A DNA stretch of 22,406 bases from Nemertoderma westbladi. Lineage: Eukaryota; Xenacoelomorpha; Nemertodermatida; Nemertodermatidae. The stretch is from contig JAUCBJ010000093.1 of the NCBI GenBank assembly GCA_032718475.1, forward strand, positions 1 through 22,406. Reading direction: 5' to 3'. The stretch's first letter is position 1; each line of letters starts with the position of its first letter. The translations under genes were made by a program, and so were the position numbers. A model generated the notes under the pieces. It saw only the letters and a list, made by a program, of their open reading frames with translations, had not been told where the DNA came from and searched no databases. Positions 1 to 9,940 of the stretch are shown here, piece by piece.

Positions 1-1
1 C

Positions 2-2125
2 ATATAAATACCTAGCTATGTTAGTCCTATTACCATACCTGATGTTTAGTGTATCCCAAACTTGTCTTAATCCATCTGGATGTCCAATAAATTTTAACGC
101 CATTGACTTGGGAGGTCCTTCCAAACATTCGATGAGGAATCTAAGTTTCTCTCCGTTAGATAGTACAGAGTTCTGTATGTTATCTTTATAATATTCATTA
201 AAAGGTAACCATTTCATCTCATCTCCATTGAACTTGACGATCTCTCCCACCTTTACCGCTTGCCGGGCTTCGGTTCTAGCCATTTGACGCGTAAAACTTT
301 CTTGGGCCATCGTGTTATTTAATATCGAGTTATCGGTATATAAATTTCTCGGATTATGATCAGTTCTATATGGAATATCATTATCAACAGGTCTATAATT
401 ACCCTTAATAGGGTTCACTATAGGAGTTTCTACTTCGCTAGCAGTATAGATGCGTGTAGGCTCCACACCTTGCGCATGAGATACTTCAGACCTAACAGGT
501 TGACACATTGTTACAGAGGGTGGTGGTATACCTCTTTGAGTATTAACTAATTTATCGCGCTCTAGCGCGATACTTTGCTGCACTTCTTGCAACTCTAGCC
601 TACTTTCCCTTACTGTGCCCTTGAACTGCTGGACAGTCTCCTGCATCTGCCCGAGCAGGATATCCATCCCCCGCCGTCTCTCGTCCACCCATTCGACCGC
701 CGAAGCGGGAGTCGCCAATGTTGTAGCGGGCGGACGAGGGACAACGGGCGACAAATTGTGAATATTTCGCTCGGGGTCCAGGACCTGAACTGTCTCCTGG
801 GCAGTTCTGCGGGGCACAGGTAGCTTAGTGCTATGCAGAGGGAATTTAGAGGTAGTTTCAGGGAGCACAGGTGTGTCTATCACCGAAGGGGTGATTTCAA
901 GAACAGGCCTAATTATTTCAGGCTCATCTACTATAGTAGGGAGTCTTTCTATTTTAATTATTTGGTCTGTGGGCTCTGTACTACCTAAGTTGGTGTTATT
1001 TAGTTGCCTTCTAACAGCTGGAGGCAAATCAGGCAATTTCTGACGGTGGAATTTTCTTTTACGTCTGCTTAGACGAGATCTATTTCCTTTGCCTTCAGTA
1101 TCGGTGGTATCGCCTTCCTCAGATGATGTATACCCCTGTCTCTTGGGAGTAGATCGACTCATCATCTGCATATTGCTCGCTGTTAACTGTTTATTGAAGT
1201 TGTCTTGCTTCTCTTGAAGAATTTCCAACTCTAGTTGGGTTATCTCTTCAGCCGCTTTTCGTTCTACTTCCGCCACTGCTGCCGCTTTTGCCTCTGCCGC
1301 TGCCGCTTTTGCCTCTGCCGCTGCCGCTTTTCGTTCTGCTTCCGCCACTGCTGCCGCTTTTGCCTCTGCCGCTGCCGCTTTTGCCTCTGCCGCTGCCGCT
1401 TTTGCCTCTGCCGCTGCCGCTTTTCTTTCTGCCTCTGCCACGGCTGCTATCTTTCTGTCCTCTATACGTTTTTTCCTTACTTGTTCTTCCTTTTCTCTAG
1501 CGATGCGGAGTTGTTCATCGAATTTAGCTTGGTTCGCCGCTAACATTTCCGCATCGATTGCATCCAGCACAAGCTTGGTTCCTTCACTATTAGGGCTAAG
1601 CCCCTCCAGCCTTCTCCTCAACTCTTCATCTCCTACAAAGCGTTGATAGTCTGACAGATAGATGTCAATAGCATCCCTCTTATGCGGTTTCTCTGCTGTC
1701 ACTTCGCTTTCTTCTTGAGAAGAAGTGGCGTCGGTTGATTCTTCATAGGTTGGCCGCTCATCATAAACCTTATCCGCCATCTTCGCTCCGCGTTCGGGCG
1801 TCCGCCCAACAGTATCCGAACCACCGGAGCTATCGGGCCGCTGAGAAGTAAGCTCTTGGCTCGCGGGTTGTCGCTGTTCCGCTGCTTCTTGGTCCCGCTT
1901 GACCCGAGCTCGAGTGCCTATGATAGACCTACGATGTTGGACCAGCCCAGGGTCTGAGACTACTACAGTAGGGATGGCCCTTCTTACAGCAGGAGGTGAC
2001 TTAGACTTGGATCTAGGATGTTCTATACTTGGATCTGGGTCACTGATCTTTTTAAGACACTTTCTGACAGTCATTCTAACACTATCTAGGAGACTATCCG
2101 ACAGTGATTGGGTTGTGTCAGACAT
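2..2125 (-). CDS. gag: Gag-like N-terminal region of a BEL/Pao LTR retrotransposon, open at the left window edge
   Basis: Reading the minus strand from the ATG at 2125-2123 gives 708 codons with no stop down to position 2, where the window ends; I checked the frame line by line. An in-frame TAA at 2134-2132 lies just upstream, so this is the first Met. The protein is highly charged. Residues about 229-291 are Ala/Glu/Lys-rich heptads (EAKAAAA) predicting a long coiled coil, followed by a basic, Ser-rich stretch. Residues about 625-708 read KFNGDEMKW, then LEGPPKSMALKFIGHP, then WDTLNIRYGN. This matches the DUF1759 pattern that opens BEL/Pao Gag-Pol polyproteins (F-G-D, then LEG with A, then L...RYGN). 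Protease, RT and integrase would lie beyond the left edge. The undamaged frame suggests a young, possibly active copy. The family call rests on motif memory, not a search. A domesticated host gene is less likely. Confidence 0.75.
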   Translation of the reverse strand, partial: MSDTTQSLSDSLLDSVRMTVRKCLKKISDPDPSIEHPRSKSKSPPAVRRAIPTVVVSDPGLVQHRRSIIGTRARVKRDQEAAEQRQPASQELTSQRPDSSGGSDTVGRTPERGAKMADKVYDERPTYEESTDATSSQEESEVTAEKPHKRDAIDIYLSDYQRFVGDEELRRRLEGLSPNSEGTKLVLDAIDAEMLAANQAKFDEQLRIAREKEEQVRKKRIEDRKIAAVAEAERKAAAAEAKAAAAEAKAAAAEAKAAAVAEAERKAAAAEAKAAAAEAKAAAVAEVERKAAEEITQLELEILQEKQDNFNKQLTASNMQMMSRSTPKRQGYTSSEEGDTTDTEGKGNRSRLSRRKRKFHRQKLPDLPPAVRRQLNNTNLGSTEPTDQIIKIERLPTIVDEPEIIRPVLEITPSVIDTPVLPETTSKFPLHSTKLPVPRRTAQETVQVLDPERNIHNLSPVVPRPPATTLATPASAVEWVDERRRGMDILLGQMQETVQQFKGTVRESRLELQEVQQSIALERDKLVNTQRGIPPPSVTMCQPVRSEVSHAQGVEPTRIYTASEVETPIVNPIKGNYRPVDNDIPYRTDHNPRNLYTDNSILNNTMAQESFTRQMARTEARQAVKVGEIVKFNGDEMKWLPFNEYYKDNIQNSVLSNGEKLRFLIECLEGPPKSMALKFIGHPDGLRQVWDTLNIRYGNRTNIARYLY
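1255..1449 (-). repeat. 21-bp minisatellite coding for EAKAAAA heptads inside the Gag-like frame
   Basis: The plus strand shows a 21-bp unit (GCCTCTGCCGCTGCCGCTTT plus one T) repeated about six times, interleaved with a variant unit TTCTRCTTCCGCCACTGC. A 72-bp higher-order copy is visible, with TTTTCGTTCT at 1256 and again at 1328. The unit length is a multiple of three, so copy-number change keeps the frame. It codes for heptads with Ala at most core positions, which fits a single long helix or coiled coil. Confidence 0.85.
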
Positions 2126-2258
2126 GCTCGTTTACACAGTTGAATGCCTACGGCTATAAATACAGTTAAAGCAAGTCTAGTAATTCAGTATTAACTGCTA
2201 GCCTAGTAATTAATTACCGATACTGCTACTCAGTGTAGCGTGATATATATAATATTAG

Positions 2259-2512
2259 AATACCGGTATGCTTATGGTATATATAAATATTATTACAGAC
2301 TAGGTTTTTCACAGAAACCGGTATATAATTTTAGCACAAATATATATAAATATATAATAGGCCTATCGTGAATACCGGTATGCAGTTTACACTTATAGTG
2401 TATATATATAAGTATAATTACAGACTAGAATTAATTACAGAATACCGGTATGATTTCAACCTAAAATTTATAGAAATAAATATAATAAGCCTATTGTAAA
2501 TACCGGTATGTC
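2259..2512. repeat. Degenerate 56-70 bp minisatellite with a TACCGGTA palindrome in each unit
   Basis: AATACCGGTATG or a close variant occurs at about 2259, 2315 (AAACCGGTATA), 2371, 2441 and 2499. The intervals of about 56-70 bp are filled by related AT-rich text (TATATATAA, ATTACAGACTAG, AATAGGCCTAT or AATAAGCCTAT). Four of the five copies keep the perfect palindrome TACCGGTA. It lies 130-390 bp upstream of the gag start on the minus strand. Confidence 0.7.
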
Positions 2513-3449
2513 AATTATTTTAAATAATTGAATTTCTGAATTTTAAGGGTTACTTGGTTACTTTTCTTACTTTATTACCGCTATTTGAGCAGTAGACCAA
2601 CTGATATGGAGACCTAATGGTTGTATGGTAGGCCTACTATTTATAAATCGTTAGATTTGATTTATAATATATATACCCGTTTTAATGGGTTTTGTCAATG
2701 TTTGAAATAAATGTTATTATTTCTGGAGAGTAATCACTACACAAAGCGGTGCGCTTTCAGTGAAGTGTTACTGATAGGACACTAAAACAAATAATACTAA
2801 TTTACCTAAGTTACTTAATACTACAGATTACGTACAATTCGGGTGAGATTACAATCTCTAAATAAACACAAAAATTTACAAAAAACACAAAATACGAATT
2901 TTCAGGGTAATTTTACAAGAAGTCTACAAACCAGCCTAACAAAGGGTTAGAAAACTGATTATTACAACGGACAGGGTACTACGGTATTTGAAATAATAAG
3001 TAGTAGTAAATACACTGCGTTGTCCAGATAGGAAAATACCACCGCCTGACGACCTATAGCCGTATCGCTATAGGTACTACGTTATGTATCACGGAGTGTT
3101 CCTACCTAGAAGTTAATAGAGCTAATCGAATGTGCCTATCAACCACTTTACAACACAAATGTAATGCCTACACTAATTACTTCGGAAAGTACTGTACACT
3201 AAACCCTAAATTAGGTACGAGTACTTGTACAACAGATAATCAGTAGTTAAATATACTTGAACAGCTAAAGGAACCACGGCATCTGCTGGAGTGACCGATG
3301 CACAAAATCACCAGTCTTTACCTACGCCAAGCAGCCCGTGTAGTACCGAGGTTAATTTAACTATAGCGGTATGTATAACAAACACAATTATTGTAGGAAC
3401 AAACTTGGGGAATGAATGTTGCGAATAATCGCATAAACTCTGAATAATA

Positions 3450-4020
3450 AATATTACGCTACGCGTACAAACTACTCAAACAAAATACAGACCGAACACT
3501 GACAGACTACTATCAAGCCTAAACAAACTACGGTATATGCAGACTCCGAAATGATTAGGGAGTATGCGCTCTAACCCAGTAGTGCGACTTATTCTTTAGT
3601 TGGGGGTTTACCTTACAGCGTTCGCTGCCCCTACTGCCTAACCGTACTTAATCGGACAGATGATCTACACACGCGGCAATCCGTTCAGACCTAATAACAG
3701 CCAGACAACTATCCAGCCTACAAATTATTTAAATAAAATTATACGCTACCCGTACAGACTTACACAAACAAAGTACAGACTAAACGATGGCAGACTACTC
3801 TCAAGCCTAAATAAACTACAGGACATGCAGACTCCGAAATGATTAGGGAGTATGCGCTCTAACCCAGTAGTGCGACTTATTCTTTAGTTGGGGGTTTACC
3901 TTACAGCGTTCGCTGCCCCTACTTCCTAACCGTACTTAATCGGACAGGTGATCTACACACACTGCAACTCGTTCAGACCTAACAGCAATCAGACAACAGC
4001 TCAGCCTACAAATTGTCTGT
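3450..4020. repeat. Two-copy tandem duplication, period about 288 bp
   Basis: The block starting TACGCTAC at 3455 recurs at 3742, and the block starting AGACTCCGAAATGATTAGGG at 3541 recurs at 3829. The spacing is therefore 287-288 bp. The cores (3541-3660 and 3829-3948) are nearly identical and the flanks are diverged. Copies are roughly 3450-3737 and 3738-4020. In LTR elements such duplications often sit in the LTR or leader, but no function can be read here. Confidence 0.85.
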
Positions 4021-5180
4021 ACAATCTGATCAAGCTTACACGCCTTCTGTTCAATACTGGCCTACAAACAAATAAAATTGACAGAAATAAGTAAAAATCT
4101 CAATAAAAAACCAGGGCGGGCCCTCCCTGATTAATTATTAAGGCCTACCGGTATATAATTATCAAAATCGAATAATACTGCTGTACCTGTACTGCTGTAG
4201 GTACCGGTCCGGGTGGTTAGGTAGTCAGGCCTACTGGGTACCGGTTGCCGGTACTTCAGCTTTATTGCCTACTGCAATACAGAAGCTATATCCTTTAATG
4301 TTCGCGCTTTCAGACCTTTGGCAGTTTAACCCGCCAAATTAAGATGTCTTCTAGATATTAAATCGCTTTTTAGCCTATGACAAGTATTTGATTCACTACA
4401 CTAGCCGAAACCAATCTGTGCGCGATCATTCACCCGCTGGATATTCCCGGGAGATTGGGTTCGACGGTTTAATTTTATTGCTATGTAAGCCTAATGTATT
4501 ATTCGACTGACAGTATTATATAATCTCTGACAATATTATTCACCTTCGGTAATATTAACAGTTCCTTTAGGACGTGGCGCTTTATCTACATAAACAGAGT
4601 TATGACTTAAACTACCCACAACGATATGGCTCAATTATAATTCACATATATGGCGCATTCTTTAGGAATGCTTCTTTAACAGACTCACTCATACACAATG
4701 CTGCACAATACTGCACACTAATCTGCCGATCTTCACTGATTTTAGTCACATATAAAAGGAACACAGACTGACTCATGTAGGGTCTATCAAATAACATTAG
4801 ATTCACTTCAAACCACTTTAACATAAGTCACAATCGTTTATCTGTAACCTTTCTCTCTTACCTTCGGTATATCAAGAATATTGGGTTTAGGGGTTATTTC
4901 TCGTTATTCCAATATAATAATTCATCAACCATATTATGAAGAACTGACAGTAAATAGCAGTATAAAACAACAACTGAACACTGATTGTTATGAGTTTGCA
5001 ATGTTTCAGCAGTCAGTATGTATGATCAGTTAGCAGTGAGATATTTACAGTTAAAGGATATATGTCCTTATAATTAAACCTACTAGTGTAAGACTAAAAA
5101 CTGAAAACACGGAGGTGCCAAAGCCGGTTCTTAGGCTCTGGGCAAAAACATAACACTGAACTACTGAGTTTCTGTATATA

Positions 5181-5539
5181 CCTCCAACACAGAGACAACA
5201 AACGCTCTGATTGGTCAACCTGAACAACGAGAGAACAAAGAAACAAAGAAACGTCGACGTGGCAATATCAGCTGCTAGCCGTCGTCATGGTAGCGACACT
5301 GTTTTCAAGAGTATCGAGCTTTTACGTCACAGAATTACGGATTATGTCCTCTAAAGTACAAATACAGAAGAAATAGCTTTTATGTCCGCTAAAACACCAG
5401 TACAGCAAGGACACGGCCTTTTTATGCCTGGTAAACCAACTACAGAGTATTTTACGGGAAAATAAGGAAAAATAACCGGACAATTCAGCAAAAGCTTTTA
5501 CAGGCTTGTTAGAATACAAAAAATGTGCTCGCTTAGCAT
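5181..5539. other. Unassigned spacer between the BEL/Pao side and the first LINE
   Basis: This AT-rich stretch has no convincing coding frame. It includes a short AGAGAACAAAGAAACAAAGA purine run near 5229. It may contain more decayed 5-prime sequence of the LINE that follows, but I could not align any endonuclease motif to it. Confidence 0.3.
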
Positions 5540-7440
5540 CCAGTGCTGCATTTAGAGCGGCCTGTATTAATGAAAATAAAGTTCTCTCCTCCGGAAAGCC
5601 AGATGCAATTTTCAGGCAATTTTCATCTCCAAACGTATTAATAAGTCTGGTATATTACCGTTGAAGTTTGGTGGCAGCACTATAGTGAGTGGAGAATGCC
5701 ACCAAGGCTCATATTTTATTAAATGTATTGTCTGAAATTTTTTCTATTGATAGCAATATTGTACCCGATTTTCCCCTTAGCCCTTTGGTTACTAGGCCCT
5801 TTTTTAAATAGCCCCCCAGAACCTAAAAATTATGCAAACTTTAAAACACATTTACGGCAATGCCAATCATCTAGAAGTTTATAACACATTTTTAAAATGA
5901 TTTGACTTTTATCTTAAAGTACCCGTAGGAATTAATATATCATCAATAGATTTTTCTCCTGTAAATGTTTATACTATGCTTCGAAAGATTCCGGCCAAGA
6001 TCAGTAGGACACTCCAAATGGATTGCCCAGCCTTCTTATTTCAAAATTAGCACGCTGTATATCTGCACCATTGTCCGCTATATTTACCATCTCATTTGAA
6101 ACGTAAATGCTCCCTTCAATTTGGCTCACAGCTGATGTCATCCCGCTGTTTAAAAAAGATAATTCATCTGATCCCTACAACTACCGGCCTATTTCATTAA
6201 CATGTACAGTAGAGTATATCCTGTAAGTTAATGGAAATGTGTATTAAATATGAGTTATATGAATATTTACTTAGGAACAAGTTAAATACAAAGGCACCGC
6301 ACGGGTTTTTAATGCGCAAATCTACATGTACTCAGTTATTGGAATCCTTTAATGAATCGTATAAAATTGTTGATCGTGGCGACGCCTTTGACGTAGTGTA
6401 CATTGACTTCGCAAAGGCGTAACTAGTAAGCGTTAAGCTAAGCTTTTCAGTTATGGAAAAGCGGAAATCTTATGGCTTCATTAACAGCATTTCTTTCCAA
6501 TCGTACTCAACGTGTACTACAGTAGTTGAAAATACTGTAGTTATTCTAATTATTGTAAAGTTATTTCGGGTACCCCGCTGGGGCGGGGATATTTTTAGGA
6601 CCATTATTATTTTTACTGTTCATTAATGACTTAGCTGAAAATGTTTACCCTGTATCGTGCAAATTATTTGCTGATGATGCTAAATTGTTCGCTCTCTCTC
6701 TTAACAATCTCTTAACAAACTCTTAAGCAAATGAATGGCAACTCACCATTGCTCCTCATAAGTGCCAAGTGCTTTATTTCGGTAACAATAATGTGCGTAC
6801 CTCTTACTGTCTTTACAATAATATTTATCAATATAAAGGGGGAATCTCACTGTAAAGATTTAGGAGTTACGATTTCCAATAATCTAAAGTTCGTTAAGTA
6901 TTGCCGTGAACAAGTAGCCAAAGCCTACAAAATTGTAAATATGCTTTTTCGTTGTTTTTACACTGAGAATATGGTAGCTCTTATGAGCGCGTATAAATCA
7001 TACGTCCGACCTTTATTGGAATATTGTGCACCTGTTTGCCCCCCCCTCCCCCCATTCTTATTAACGTCTATAGACTTGGTTGAGAATGTACAAAGACATT
7101 TTACACGTAAACTTTATTTGCGGTGCGGTTTGTCCTATAGTAGCTACAGTACCTCGACCGACACAACTCTCCCGTGTTACAACCTCTTGAACTAAGGCGT
7201 TATATTTTCGATCTTAAGATGGTATATTCCATTGAACGAAATTTAATCGACCTTAATTTTGATGATCTTTTTACACGCCCCTCTAGACCCGGTCTCAGAG
7301 GACATAACCATAAACTACCCATAAAGCGAACTAGACTTAATCAATGCAAAATTTTTTTTGCTAATCGTGTACTCGTGGAATCGTAATACATACTGTAGTT
7401 AGTAATTTCACTAGGTCTCTCCCTAAATGGAAATTGTTAT
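5540..7440 (+). mobile_element. Decayed non-LTR retrotransposon (CR1/L2/Jockey-like LINE), reverse-transcriptase region
   Basis: Fragments of one RT-type protein are found in order but in shifting frames. A linker peptide like SGKPDAIFRQF lies near 5610, and KAHILLNVLSEIFSID near 5705. VIPLFKKDNSSDPYNYRP, the classic LINE pre-RT motif, lies near 6140-6195. HGFLMRKSTCTQLLESF is in a frame spanning 6231-6422, running into VVYIDFAKA at a stop. FADDAKLF, the catalytic RT motif C, lies near 6666-6690. KSYVRPLLEYC is in a frame spanning 6731-7195, and RGHNHKLPIKRTR in a frame spanning 7174-7386. At least five frameshifts or stops separate these, so no functional RT can be made. Order and sense are uniformly plus strand. 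The 5-prime end is uncertain and the 3-prime end was not found. Confidence 0.85.
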
Positions 7441-7561
7441 AACTTGAAAACTAACAGAGCTACTATTAAATATCGGTTTTCAGATTTGGAAACACCATTT
7501 AATCGTGCATTATAATAGATCATAAAAATAATTTCGACATATTTTGGACCAAAGTGGTGTA

Positions 7562-7584
7562 CCCCCCCCCCCCCCCCCCCCCCC
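7562..7584. repeat. Poly-C run, 23 bases
   Basis: Twenty-three consecutive C residues lie between GTGTA and TAAG, just past the decayed LINE. Two more runs of the same exact length occur at 18717-18739 and 22215-22237. Confidence 0.95.
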
Positions 7585-7999
7585 TAAGTTAACTGATTAA
7601 TTTAGGTTGATCAAACCCCCACAGAGACGCAACCTAAAGACTAGTCCATATGATATGTACTGTATATGCAAAGTTGTCATCTTGTAAAAATAATTTAGGT
7701 TTTCTATTTCATTCATTTTGCCCTCAAGTGAAGAAGCCCCCTTCAATGTATATTTTTTCCATACATCTGTCCTAATCAAGTTTTAGTTGAGGATAGTTAA
7801 TAAACATAATTACTCAAATATTTGACAGACATGGAAACGGAAAGACCGTCATACAGACACCAACTGATTTACCGACACACGGAAACATGTTAGGAATAAT
7901 TTAAATTCACAAAACATTTTAACACCCGTGCTCTGACAGTGAATAAATAATTATTATTCCAAAATTGTAACCTGTACATTTAGTATTGTAATTGGTGTT
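7585..7999. other. AT-rich intergenic stretch, nothing recognised
   Basis: I see no gene, repeat or structured element in this segment beyond short chance frames. Confidence 0.5.
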
Positions 8000-8088
8000 A
8001 TTGTTTACGTGGTAACCCATGACGGCGTTAAGTAATGTCCACTAAGGGGACATTACTTAACGCCGTCATTGGATACCACGTAAACAAT
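8000..8088. repeat. Near-perfect inverted repeat: 41-bp arms, 7-nt loop
   Basis: The left arm 8000-8040 begins ATTGTTTACGTGGTA and the right arm 8048-8088 is its reverse complement with only two mismatches. The 7-nt loop is ACTAAGG. The arms contain GACGGCGTTAAGTAATGTCC, which is GC-richer than its surroundings. Pairing stops sharply on the outside. It could be a minimal foldback (snap-back) MITE or the core of a larger element. No coding potential. Confidence 0.95.
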
Positions 8089-8343
8089 AGGTGGAAATTT
8101 ACCTGACAGCCAGATAGGCCTACTGCATTACCTACCGGTAGGCGGGGTATTATTATAAGATGGCTCCAAACGCCACCATAAATAAGCTAACTTATTTATA
8201 ACATAATTTATGTCATTTTTACAAATATTTATACAGCAACTAATATAATTTGTGCAGTTTCTATCACTTATAATGTATATGTACAATCATTTCGTAATGT
8301 TAAAATTTTGGAATAAAACTACATACATAGAGTACTTGTTGCA

Positions 8344-8457
8344 AAGTATGTACTTTACAGTGTTCTGATCCTCGTGGCTTTATTTTCACTCATTCAGTAA
8401 CGTTCGTTCGTGTAACAAAGCCACTCGGATCATCACACACAGACACAAGTATGTACT
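8344..8457. repeat. Small foldback flanked by 11-bp direct repeats
   Basis: AAGTATGTACT occurs at 8344-8354 and again at 8447-8457. Between them, 8360-8381 and 8417-8438 pair as an imperfect 22-bp stem with four mismatches (core GATCCTCGTGGCTTT against AAAGCCACTCGGATC). The direct repeats could be a target-site duplication around a tiny insertion, or chance. Confidence 0.55.
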
Positions 8458-8469
8458 GTAAATAGTTAA

Positions 8470-8703
8470 AAAATTGTTAACAAATTTATTAAATCAGGTA
8501 ATATACATGAAGATGAAAAAATTAATGCTTTCAAATTTCGGAGACATAAAAATGGACATTATAAAATATACTTTTTTAAATCTCGAGCCAAAGATATCTG
8601 TGTCAAAGGTAAAGAACCAAAACCACTCGCAAAAAGGATTGTAAAACCTGCAATGCCCTCAAGATGGCACACCAAAGTTATCCTGTTACAGTACCTTAAC
8701 TAA
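8470..8703 (+). other. 77-codon open frame without initiator, unrecognised
   Basis: After an in-frame TAA at 8467-8469 the plus strand stays open until TAA at 8701-8703. The peptide is Lys-rich, for example KFRRHKNGHYKIYFFKSRA and VKPAMPSRWHTK. There is no early Met and I recognise no family. A run this long is expected by chance in 22 kb read in six frames, so it may be a decayed exon or transposon fragment, or nothing. Confidence 0.15.
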
Positions 8704-8759
8704 ACAAACTGAAACTGTCCATCAGATCGCAGATATCTGTATATCTACGGAGAGTGCTG

Positions 8760-9500
8760 GAGTGGAGATAAGGAAGTCAGTAAGTAGGTAGGCCTACTGT
8801 ACTTCTGTACCTGTCAGCTGGTCAGCCTGCATGATCTAAGTTCGTTTTACAGCATTACAGCAGTACAGCGGTAGGCTACAGGGCTACACTACTGCAACTT
8901 GCAACTGCAGAACTGCAGTACGGCAGTACGGTACCACCGTACAGCCGTATGCATGCAGTACAGCAGTCTGCAGCAATGCAGGCATGACCTGATGACTGTA
9001 TGAGGAAGGCCTACTGACTGACTGCATGCTGCATGTCACATGTTGATTGCTGGATTGTTGAGCTAACGCGACGTAGGTAGATCCGTAGATCTGCTGATCT
9101 GTAGGCTAGATGCTAGACTGCTAGACCAGTAGACTATAGGCCTACCTGTCATTTGAACGATTCCGACTAAACTTCAAGCTTCACGATGAATACGGTTTGG
9201 CGGCGACCGGCAACATATAGGCTACTCGGTTGAACTGAACATAAACATGGCACATGTCAGCATGTGCATGTGAACGCATGTGAACTCATGCGAAGCACTG
9301 AAGGGAAGCACAGAAGCATGCAAATGAACACGGAATGGAAAACTGAGTCCAATAATCTCGGAATGAAGTCGACGAAGTCCAAGCTTCGTTTAAGACTCCA
9401 TGCTGCCGTGAGGTTTATATCAACTGTCAGACTGTCTACCGTACTCGTACAGCTGTACAGCCGTACTGCCGTAGCATTTTTATTTCTGTAGGCCTATTTA
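8760..9500. other. Cryptically simple, palindrome-rich segment
   Basis: This stretch is dense in scrambled short words: CTGCAG, GTAC, GCATGC, TAGGCCTA (8789, 9137, 9489), AGATCTGCTGATCTG near 9086, and ACATGTCAGCATGTGCATGT near 9251. No unit repeats in register, so this is cryptic simplicity, not a tandem array. No credible coding frame is present. Confidence 0.5.
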
Positions 9501-9641
9501 TGTTGAACGTTTTTACAATTTTATTGTTTTTTTGTGGTTATACATTTCAACTCATACTGTCATACTCATATCCTCTATGTTTGTTTGTCCTAAATTTTTG
9601 AATACCATTGACCATACACTACATACAGCCATAGGCAGATA

Positions 9642-9940
9642 GAAGTGAAGTTGAAGTTGAAGTTTTTTATTGGACGCCAAATTATAGTAATAGTGCCTAC
9701 TGTAAAACGAACACAAAGCATATTAAAATTACGAAACATATTAAAATTGACAGCATAAATAGACATACTTAATGATCGGCCCTGCATAACATTCCAGCAT
9801 TCTGACAACATTTACAACAAAATTAAAAATAACGTTAACCTGTTAACACAGTAACACTATTGAAAAATAATATGGTGCACCTAGGATAGCCCCATGAGGT
9901 TATACCTCGTTTCCATGGGGGTCCTATTTAAAATTCATTC
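9642..9940 (-). mobile_element. 3-prime terminal stub of a LINE (or LINE-tailed SINE), minus strand
   Basis: Read on the minus strand, a stem-loop region is followed about 220 bp later by AATAAA (9671-9666) and then a short tandem tail, CTTCAACTTCAACTTCACTTC (9664-9644). The stem-loop has outer arms CCCCAT 9890-9895 and ATGGGG 9915-9920, and inner arms GAGGT 9896-9900 and ACCTC 9904-9908. Non-LTR elements of the CR1/L2 type commonly end in a 3-prime hairpin, an A-rich signal and a microsatellite tail. The LINE at 11877-13935 ends in a similar way. No protein-coding part remains. The upstream boundary is a guess. Confidence 0.55.

Larger units (their letters stand above)
2126..5180 (-). other. 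Non-coding region upstream of the BEL/Pao gag frame (putative leader and 5-prime LTR)
   Basis: No credible coding frame lies here on either strand; all open frames are short and unlike known proteins. Because the Gag frame is on the minus strand, its leader, primer-binding site and 5-prime LTR should lie here. I could not fix the LTR ends or the primer-binding site, because the other LTR is outside the window. The region holds a TACCGGTA minisatellite (2259-2512), a tandem duplication of about 288 bp (3450-4020) and AT-rich spacer. The span is approximate and the LTR label is inferred from position only. Confidence 0.3.

Noticed and set aside
1235-1543. Plus-strand Cys/Phe- and Leu/Pro-rich frames across the Gag coding minisatellite
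   Set aside because: These are antisense shadows of the 21-bp coding repeat in the minus-strand Gag frame.
8000-8088. CRISPR-like or rho-independent terminator reading of the palindrome
   Set aside because: The context is eukaryotic, there is a single palindrome with no regular spacers, and no T tract follows it.
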